The position numbers and the translations under genes were made by a program. Below the pieces are notes generated by a model. That model was given only the letters and a program-made list of their open reading frames with translations, was not told where the DNA came from and ran no database searches. This document shows, one piece after another, positions 8,969-13,896 of a DNA stretch of 13,896 nucleotides. Location: assembly GCA_023457495.1 (NCBI GenBank), contig JAEWLQ010000118.1, forward strand, positions 1 through 13,896, in the 5' to 3' direction. Positions within the stretch are counted from its first letter, which is position 1, and every line of letters begins with the position of its first letter. The DNA comes from Pseudomonadota bacterium (lineage in GTDB: Bacteria > Pseudomonadota > Gammaproteobacteria > Steroidobacterales > Steroidobacteraceae).

Positions 8969-9070
8969 ACCGCCGTCGTGCGACGCCCCCTGGGGTCGTT
9001 GAAGGCGGCGAATTTACCGTAAGCCGTAGGTAACTTGCGCGGTTTCCTTCAATCTCCCGCGATCCGGTAG
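8969..9070 (-). other. Leader / intergenic region before aroQ
   Basis: The largest gap inside the leftward gene run. It holds a 7-bp stem with one bulge at 8981-8998 (CGAC-CCC with GGG-GTCG), 12 nt before the aroQ ATG, a competing 5-bp dyad at 8974-8985, and an inverted repeat TTACC-N10-GGTAA at 9014-9033. None is followed by a T-run on the minus strand, so none looks like an intrinsic terminator. I find no convincing promoter; a weak TTGAAG with TACGGC 18 nt on is the best candidate. Dyads are seen; function is unknown. Confidence 0.4.
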
Positions 9071-9811
9071 CTAATTGGCACTAGCGGGCGCGGCGGCCTC
9101 GGACTGGGCTCGGGCGGCGGCCATGTCGCGGAAGGCATCGGCCACCAGGGTCTGGGCGGCCTCGCGGGTCAGGATGCCATTGTCGATGTCGCGGATCCGA
9201 TCGAACGCGAAATTGGCCTCATCTTCGTGCAACTCGCCAATCTTGACGGTCAGGATTCGATTCTGGCTGTCCACGAACACCGAAAACGGGAAGGCCATAC
9301 CCATTCCGAAGGCCTCCGAGGCGGCCAGACCGTCCTCTTCGCCCATCAGGAGCGGATAATCGATGGGGACTTTCTCCACGAACTTGAGTACATCGTCCTT
9401 GAAGTCGACGGCTATTCCGACGATCTCGGCGTTTTGAGCCTTCCGCTCCGCCCGCAACCGGTTGAGTAGCGGGATCTCCCGCCGGCAGGGCGCGCACCAC
9501 GTCGCCCAGAAATTCACCATCAGCGGGCGGCCGCCAAAGCTCGACAGTTTCGTGGGCTTGCCGTCGCGGTCGGCGAGGGTGATCTCGGGAAGCGTGTCCG
9601 GCACCGACTTCTTGGGAGCGGCGGGCTCCGGCGGAAGCGGGCTTGCGGATTCGTCGGGCGCCGACCGGTCGACGGCGACCGGCGCGTTCAGGTTATCCGG
9701 CCGGCTCTCGAACAGGCCACTCGAATACAGCGCGTACCCCAGGCCGAAGGCGCCCAGCACGACGATGACCGCGCCGATCAGGCGCGGTGCGGATGACTTG
9801 GGTTCATTCAC
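9071..9811 (-). CDS. Membrane-anchored TlpA/ResA-type thiol-disulfide oxidoreductase
   Basis: A 246-aa periplasmic thioredoxin-fold protein. An uncleaved N-terminal membrane anchor (about 11-29) and a Pro/Ala-rich spacer (42-70) precede the redoxin domain: PEITLADRDGKPTKLSSF (75-92), then MVNFWATWCAPCRREIPLL (98-116) with the active pair Cys106/Cys109, and AFPFSVFVD (173-181) with the probable cis-Pro175. A charged C-terminal tail of about 50 residues is unusual for the family. It starts with GTG overlapping the dsbD stop by one base (TAGTG), so the two are translationally coupled. DsbD donates electrons across the membrane to such proteins, so this is a plausible partner of the dsbD product, for instance in cytochrome c maturation or envelope disulfide repair. 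The exact substrate is unknown. Confidence 0.88.
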   Translation of the reverse strand: MNEPKSSAPRLIGAVIVVLGAFGLGYALYSSGLFESRPDNLNAPVAVDRSAPDESASPLPPEPAAPKKSVPDTLPEITLADRDGKPTKLSSFGGRPLMVNFWATWCAPCRREIPLLNRLRAERKAQNAEIVGIAVDFKDDVLKFVEKVPIDYPLLMGEEDGLAASEAFGMGMAFPFSVFVDSQNRILTVKIGELHEDEANFAFDRIRDIDNGILTREAAQTLVADAFRDMAAARAQSEAAAPASAN

Positions 9812-12075
9812 TAGGGGCGTGTGCAGCGTCCCGACAGCGCGATCTCCGCCTGCCGGGCAAAACTCTCCGCGTCCTTGAAGCCGACGACGCGCAAGTCTCG
9901 CTGTTCGACGCCCTCGACGCTATAGAAAGCGATCGTCGGCGGTCCGAAAATCCCGAAGTGCTGCAGCAGCTCGCGATCCTGCGCGTCGTTGGCCGTGACG
10001 TCGGCCTGCAGCAGCACGCTGTTGCCCAGCGCCTCCTTCACGTCCGCGTCGGTGAAGGTGTAGTGCTCCATCTCTTTGCAGGACACACACCAGTCCGCGT
10101 AGAAGTCGAGCATCACCGTGCGGCCTTCCGCCTTCGCGGCGGCGAGCTCGCGTTCCAGATCCGCCAACGTCTTGATGCGCTTGAACTCGAGCGGCGTCTT
10201 GGCGGCCGCGAGCTGCGGGATGGGTGACAACGGATCGGAGCCGCCGAGCGCGGCGCCAACCAGGAACGTCACGCCCAGCAGACCCGACAGCACCGACGCG
10301 ACGCGCAGCGCGTGGCCGGTGGCCGTCGGCTTCTTCACGCCGCGCCACAACACCCACGCGAGCGCGAAGGCCGGCACCGCCCACAGCGGCAGGATGGCCC
10401 AGTCGGGCGCGATGCGCGACAGCATCCAGGCGGCCACCGCGAGGAACAACACGCCGAAGACGTTCTTCACCGTCTCCATCCAGGCGCCGGCCTTCGGCAG
10501 TAGTTTGCCGGCCGAGGCGCCGACCAGCAGCAGGGGCGTGCCCATGCCGAGGCTCATCGCGAACAGCGCCAATCCACCGCGTGCGATCTCGCCCGTCTGG
10601 CTGATCACCGTCAGCGCCGCGATCAACGGCGGCGCGACGCAGGCCGAGACGATGAGCGCGGACAACGCGCCCATGGCCGCGACGCCCGCGTACGTGCCGG
10701 CCTGCTGCTTGTTGCTGGAGTTGCTGAGCCGCGTCTGGATGAAATTGGGCATCTCGATCGTGAACAGGCCGAACATCGAGGCCGCGAGCACCACGAACAG
10801 TCCGCTGAACAGCATCAGGATCCACGGCTGGTTGAACGTGGCCTGCAGGTTGAATCCCTTGCCGATTGCGCCCGCGGCGATGCCGGCGGCGGTGTAGGTG
10901 AGCGCCATGCCGAGCACGTACGCCACCGACAACATGAACGAGCGGCGCGTCGAGACGTTTTCGCCGCTGCCCGCGATGATGCCCGAGAGGATCGGCACCA
11001 TTGGCAGCACGCAGGGCGTGAAGGCCAGGAGGAGTCCCGTGCCGAAGAATCCGAGCAACACGAGGAACAGGTTTCCGGTGCGGATCTTCTCGGCCAGGCT
11101 GTCCTGCTCCGAGGGCAGGCAATCCGGATCGAGCGCCGTGGCGCTGCCCGAGCTCGTGTCCGCCGGCGGCGCGAAACTCGCCATCGCGCCTTCCGCGGCG
11201 GCGACGGTCACCTGGCCATCGGCGCTGATCGTCACGGTCTTGGTGATCGGCGGATAACACAGGCCCGCGTCCGCGCAGCCCTGGTAGGTCACCTTCACGT
11301 CGACCGCTTTGCCGCCCGTGGGCGGCAGCGAGAACGAGGCGTCCAGGCTCTGGCGAAACACCTCTTGTTCGCCGAAATATTCATCGCTGTGCGCTTCGCC
11401 CTTCGGCAGCACGATGCTCCCGACCGTCTGCGCCGGATCGGCCGGCTGCAGCGCGATGCGATTCTTGTAGAGGTAGTAGCCGTCGGCGATGCGCCAATTG
11501 AGCTGGATGTTGTTGGGCGTCTGCGCCTCGCCGGTGAGCACGAACGCGACTTCCGGATCGAGGAACTCGTCGTCTCCGGAAAGCATCGCGGCGGCCGGCT
11601 TGGCCTTTTCGAAGACCTTGTCGACGGTAGTTTGGCCGCCGCCCACCTTCACCGTGGCGTCCCACTCGCTCGGCGGATAACACAGGCCCGCGTCCGCGCA
11701 GCCCTGCCACTTGAGTTTGAGGGCGACCGTGTCGCCCGCCTTCGCGCCGCTGATGGGCGCCGTCACCTTGAAGGTGTCGCGGAAGATCTCCTGCTCGCCG
11801 AAGTATTCGTCCTTGTGGACCTGGCCTTTCGGGTAGACCGGTTCGCCGATCGTCACCCCCGGGGTCGCCGAGGCGATGCCCATGCGCTTCTTATAGAGGT
11901 AGTAGCCCTTGGTCACCCGCCACTCGACCGTGAGGGTCTCGGCGTCCGCGGTCGCCGTGTATGCGAAGGCCTGTTCCGGCGGCAAGAACTCGTCTTCCCC
12001 GATCGCGAAGGCAGGCCGGCCTGCTGCGAAGCACAACAAGGAGAAGACGGAAATCAGCAGGTTCTTGAAAGGCAC
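9811..12075 (-). CDS. dsbD: Thiol:disulfide interchange protein DsbD with two alpha domains
   Basis: Passes electrons from cytoplasmic thioredoxin across the inner membrane to periplasmic acceptors. From the GTG at 12075, preceded by GAGGT at 5 nt spacing, it has 754 aa; E. coli DsbD has about 565. Order: signal peptide 1-24; first alpha domain about 25-145 with Cys126/Cys132 in QGCADAGLCYPP; second alpha domain about 167-290 with Cys267/Cys273 in the same motif; an eight-helix-type beta domain about 335-610 with Cys355 (AFTPCVLP) and Cys479 (VSACVAPPL); and a C-terminal thioredoxin gamma domain with DFYADWCVSCKEME (657-670), Cys663/Cys666. The extra length is the duplicated alpha domain. An upstream in-frame ATG (12264) would put the signal peptide 63 residues inside and is rejected. 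An extra Cys319 precedes the membrane part. Confidence 0.95.
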   Translation of the reverse strand: MPFKNLLISVFSLLCFAAGRPAFAIGEDEFLPPEQAFAYTATADAETLTVEWRVTKGYYLYKKRMGIASATPGVTIGEPVYPKGQVHKDEYFGEQEIFRDTFKVTAPISGAKAGDTVALKLKWQGCADAGLCYPPSEWDATVKVGGGQTTVDKVFEKAKPAAAMLSGDDEFLDPEVAFVLTGEAQTPNNIQLNWRIADGYYLYKNRIALQPADPAQTVGSIVLPKGEAHSDEYFGEQEVFRQSLDASFSLPPTGGKAVDVKVTYQGCADAGLCYPPITKTVTISADGQVTVAAAEGAMASFAPPADTSSGSATALDPDCLPSEQDSLAEKIRTGNLFLVLLGFFGTGLLLAFTPCVLPMVPILSGIIAGSGENVSTRRSFMLSVAYVLGMALTYTAAGIAAGAIGKGFNLQATFNQPWILMLFSGLFVVLAASMFGLFTIEMPNFIQTRLSNSSNKQQAGTYAGVAAMGALSALIVSACVAPPLIAALTVISQTGEIARGGLALFAMSLGMGTPLLLVGASAGKLLPKAGAWMETVKNVFGVLFLAVAAWMLSRIAPDWAILPLWAVPAFALAWVLWRGVKKPTATGHALRVASVLSGLLGVTFLVGAALGGSDPLSPIPQLAAAKTPLEFKRIKTLADLERELAAAKAEGRTVMLDFYADWCVSCKEMEHYTFTDADVKEALGNSVLLQADVTANDAQDRELLQHFGIFGPPTIAFYSVEGVEQRDLRVVGFKDAESFARQAEIALSGRCTRP
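11247..11283 (-). repeat. 37-bp direct repeat, copy in the second DsbD alpha domain
   Basis: Identical over 37 bp to 11670-11706, offset by 423 nt, exactly 141 codons. It encodes the region around the Cys-x5-Cys motif of the second alpha domain. The flanks are diverged, though similar stretches recur, such as the segments coding YYLYK and EYFGEQE. Confidence 0.95.
11670..11706 (-). repeat. 37-bp direct repeat, copy in the first DsbD alpha domain
   Basis: Partner of 11247-11283. Covers QGCADAGLCYPP and the neighbouring codon of the first alpha domain. Both copies are in the same frame, as expected for a domain duplication within the gene. Confidence 0.95.
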
Positions 12076-12101
12076 TCGGCACCTCGGAGCACGGGGCAGC
12101 A

Positions 12102-12128
12102 ATCCTATTCGACTTATCAACGGGTCAA
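12102..12128 (-). promoter_or_regulatory. Candidate sigma70 promoter for dsbD
   Basis: On the minus strand, TTGACC (12123-12128) is followed after 15 nt by TAGGAT (12102-12107). The -35 box matches 5 of 6 and the -10 box 4 of 6, with short spacing. Transcription would start near 12095, about 20 nt before the GTG, leaving room for the GAGGT ribosome site at 12081-12085. This is a weak call. Confidence 0.35.
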
Positions 12129-12202
12129 TCCGGCAAAACAGCGGCCAGCCTGAGCCAGTCCACCTCGATTCGACCCGGAATCCTGTCTCGATATTGCAGA
12201 TT

Positions 12203-12228
12203 GGGGGAAATGGGAATTGGGAATAGGG
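12203..12228 (+). repeat. Heptad G-tract repeat, G-quadruplex motif
   Basis: Four G-tracts (12203-12207, 12212-12214, 12219-12221, 12226-12228) are separated by three 4-nt loops, AAAT, AATT and AATA. This fits the standard four-tract G-quadruplex pattern and consists of tandem TGGGAAT-like heptads. It sits on the non-template strand for groES and the template strand for dsbD, between the two promoters. Folding in vivo is unproved. Confidence 0.6.
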
Positions 12229-12256
12229 AATCCCGGGCGGAAAGGACGCCATTCCC
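12226..12256. repeat. Hairpin-forming inverted repeat, possibly REP-like
   Basis: GGGAAT (12226-12231) pairs with ATTCCC (12251-12256), and GGCG (12236-12239) with CGCC (12247-12250), around a 7-nt loop with a 4-nt bulge on one side. It shares its 5' arm with the last G-tract of the heptad repeat. There is no T-run, so it is not an obvious terminator. It could be a dispersed intergenic repeat of this genome. Confidence 0.4.
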
Positions 12257-12275
12257 CATTTCAAGGCTTGAAATG
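12257..12275. promoter_or_regulatory. 19-nt perfect palindrome over the groES -35 box
   Basis: CATTTCAAG-G-CTTGAAATG is a perfect 9-1-9 inverted repeat. Its right arm contains the -35 hexamer TTGAAA and a full CTTGAAA, the sigma32 -35 consensus. Its size and placement fit an operator for a dimeric regulator. No regulator can be named. Confidence 0.55.
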
Positions 12276-12295
12276 AAAAGGTCGGTCAATACAAT
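12268..12295 (+). promoter_or_regulatory. groESL promoter
   Basis: TTGAAA (12268-12273), a 16-nt spacer and TACAAT (12290-12295) match the sigma70 boxes at 5 of 6 positions each. The longer CTTGAAA also fits the sigma32 -35 box, but no good sigma32 -10 (CCCCATNT) lies at the right distance downstream. The start site would be near 12302, inside the CIRCE element. Confidence 0.65.
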
Positions 12296-12321
12296 TAGCA
12301 GCCACTTGGGGGGAGTGCTAA
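12295..12321 (+). promoter_or_regulatory. CIRCE element (HrcA operator)
   Basis: The consensus is TTAGCACTC-N9-GAGTGCTAA. Here TTAGCAGCC (12295-12303) is followed after exactly 9 nt by GAGTGCTAA (12313-12321). The right arm is perfect and the left arm matches 7 of 9. The element begins at the last base of the -10 box and covers the expected transcription start, so bound HrcA would block initiation. HrcA control is inferred from the family; hrcA itself is outside this window. Confidence 0.85.
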
Positions 12322-12379
12322 TAGCAAACCGCCCCCCGGTTAAAACCAGTTTCCACTCATCATTTTAAGGAGCGAACCC

Positions 12380-12673
12380 ATGAAGATTCGTCCTCTTCAT
12401 GACCGCGTGATCGTGAAGCGTCTCGAGAGCGAGACGCGCAGCGCCGGCGGCATCGTGATTCCGGACTCGGCCGCCGAGAAGCCCGTTCAGGGCAAGGTCG
12501 TCGCGGTAGGCAAGGGCAAGATTTTGGAAGACGGCCAGGTCCGTCCGCTCGACGTGAAGGTCGGCGACAAGATCCTGTTCGGAAAGTACTCCGGCACCGA
12601 AGTGAAGGTGGACGGGGATGAACTCGTGGTCATGCGTGAAGAAGACGTCATGGCCGTCATTGAGGGCAAATAA
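12380..12673 (+). CDS. groES: Co-chaperonin GroES
   Basis: Heptameric lid of the GroEL folding chamber. The 97-aa protein has the normal length and the hallmarks MKIRPLHDRVIVKR (1-14), the mobile loop region ETRSAGGIVIPDSA (18-31) with the GroEL-contacting hydrophobic triplet IVI, and GDKILFGKYSGTEVK (62-76). A strong AAGGAG (12367-12372) lies 7 nt before the ATG. groEL follows after 2 nt. Control is probably heat-responsive through the CIRCE operator and the promoter upstream. Confidence 0.98.
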   Translation: MKIRPLHDRVIVKRLESETRSAGGIVIPDSAAEKPVQGKVVAVGKGKILEDGQVRPLDVKVGDKILFGKYSGTEVKVDGDELVVMREEDVMAVIEGK

Positions 12674-12675
12674 TC

Positions 12676-13896
<1,221 letters not shown>

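Larger units (their letters stand above)
12076..12379. other. Divergent dsbD/groES intergenic region
   Basis: A 304-nt region without a gene between the dsbD GTG (leftward) and the groES ATG (rightward). The left third probably carries the dsbD promoter. The middle (12203-12256) holds a G-rich heptad repeat and a hairpin. The right part holds a palindrome, promoter and CIRCE element for groESL. There is no credible small ORF or RNA gene. The multiple signals are listed separately. Confidence 0.8.

Noticed and set aside
8981..8998. Intrinsic terminator for the dsbD-tlpA unit.
   Set aside because: The stem has no following T-run on the minus strand and sits right before the aroQ start.
12254..12261. 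CCCCATTT, an exact match to the sigma32 -10 consensus.
   Set aside because: No CTTGAAA-like -35 box lies 13-17 nt upstream; the only CTTGAAA on this strand is downstream of it, so the order is wrong for a groES promoter.
12076..12264. A 63-residue N-terminal extension of DsbD from an ATG at 12264.
   Set aside because: It would bury the clear signal peptide and run through the heptad repeat region; the GTG at 12075 has a good ribosome site.

Overview
The window looks like core chromosome from a GC-rich gammaproteobacterium. The evidence is the family-level match of every protein, the dusB-fis pair, the accB-accC-prmA cluster and the run fis-purH-purD, an order I know from Pseudomonas and relatives. 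The dsbD-groESL adjacency also has an echo in enterobacteria. The precise lineage cannot be fixed from sequence reading alone; a Xanthomonadales, Nevskiales or Steroidobacter-like group is a guess. There is no sign of a prophage, transposon, CRISPR array, tRNA or rRNA.

Layout. Ten genes run leftward from about 12075 to 56: dsbD, a TlpA/ResA-type thioredoxin, aroQ, accB, accC, prmA, a zinc-ribbon/DUF3426 membrane protein, dusB, fis, purH and purD (eleven counting both thiol proteins separately). Gaps are 10-40 nt or 1-nt overlaps, except for a 102-nt gap before aroQ. So there are probably two transcription units: dsbD-tlpA, and aroQ to purD, with possible read-through. A strong inverted repeat closes the left edge. 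On the right, groES and a truncated groEL run rightward, divergent from dsbD, across a 304-nt intergenic region.

Function. dsbD and tlpA supply and use reducing power in the periplasm. aroQ makes a shikimate-pathway intermediate. accB and accC are the biotin carrier and biotin carboxylase of acetyl-CoA carboxylase. prmA methylates ribosomal protein L11, dusB makes dihydrouridine in tRNA, and fis is a nucleoid protein and growth-phase regulator. purH and purD belong to purine synthesis. The common theme is growth-linked housekeeping. groESL is the essential chaperonin.

The most informative parts are: (a) dsbD encodes two tandem N-terminal DsbD-alpha domains, each with its own cysteine pair, that still share a 37-bp identical DNA block; (b) the dsbD/groES intergenic region is dense with signals: a four-tract G-quadruplex motif, a 9-1-9 palindrome covering the -35 box, a sigma70-like promoter, and a CIRCE (HrcA) operator with one degenerate arm over the start site; (c) the 3' half of dusB has a clear drop in GC content. 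No wholly new system is evident; this is mainly an ordinary core region with a few unusual details.
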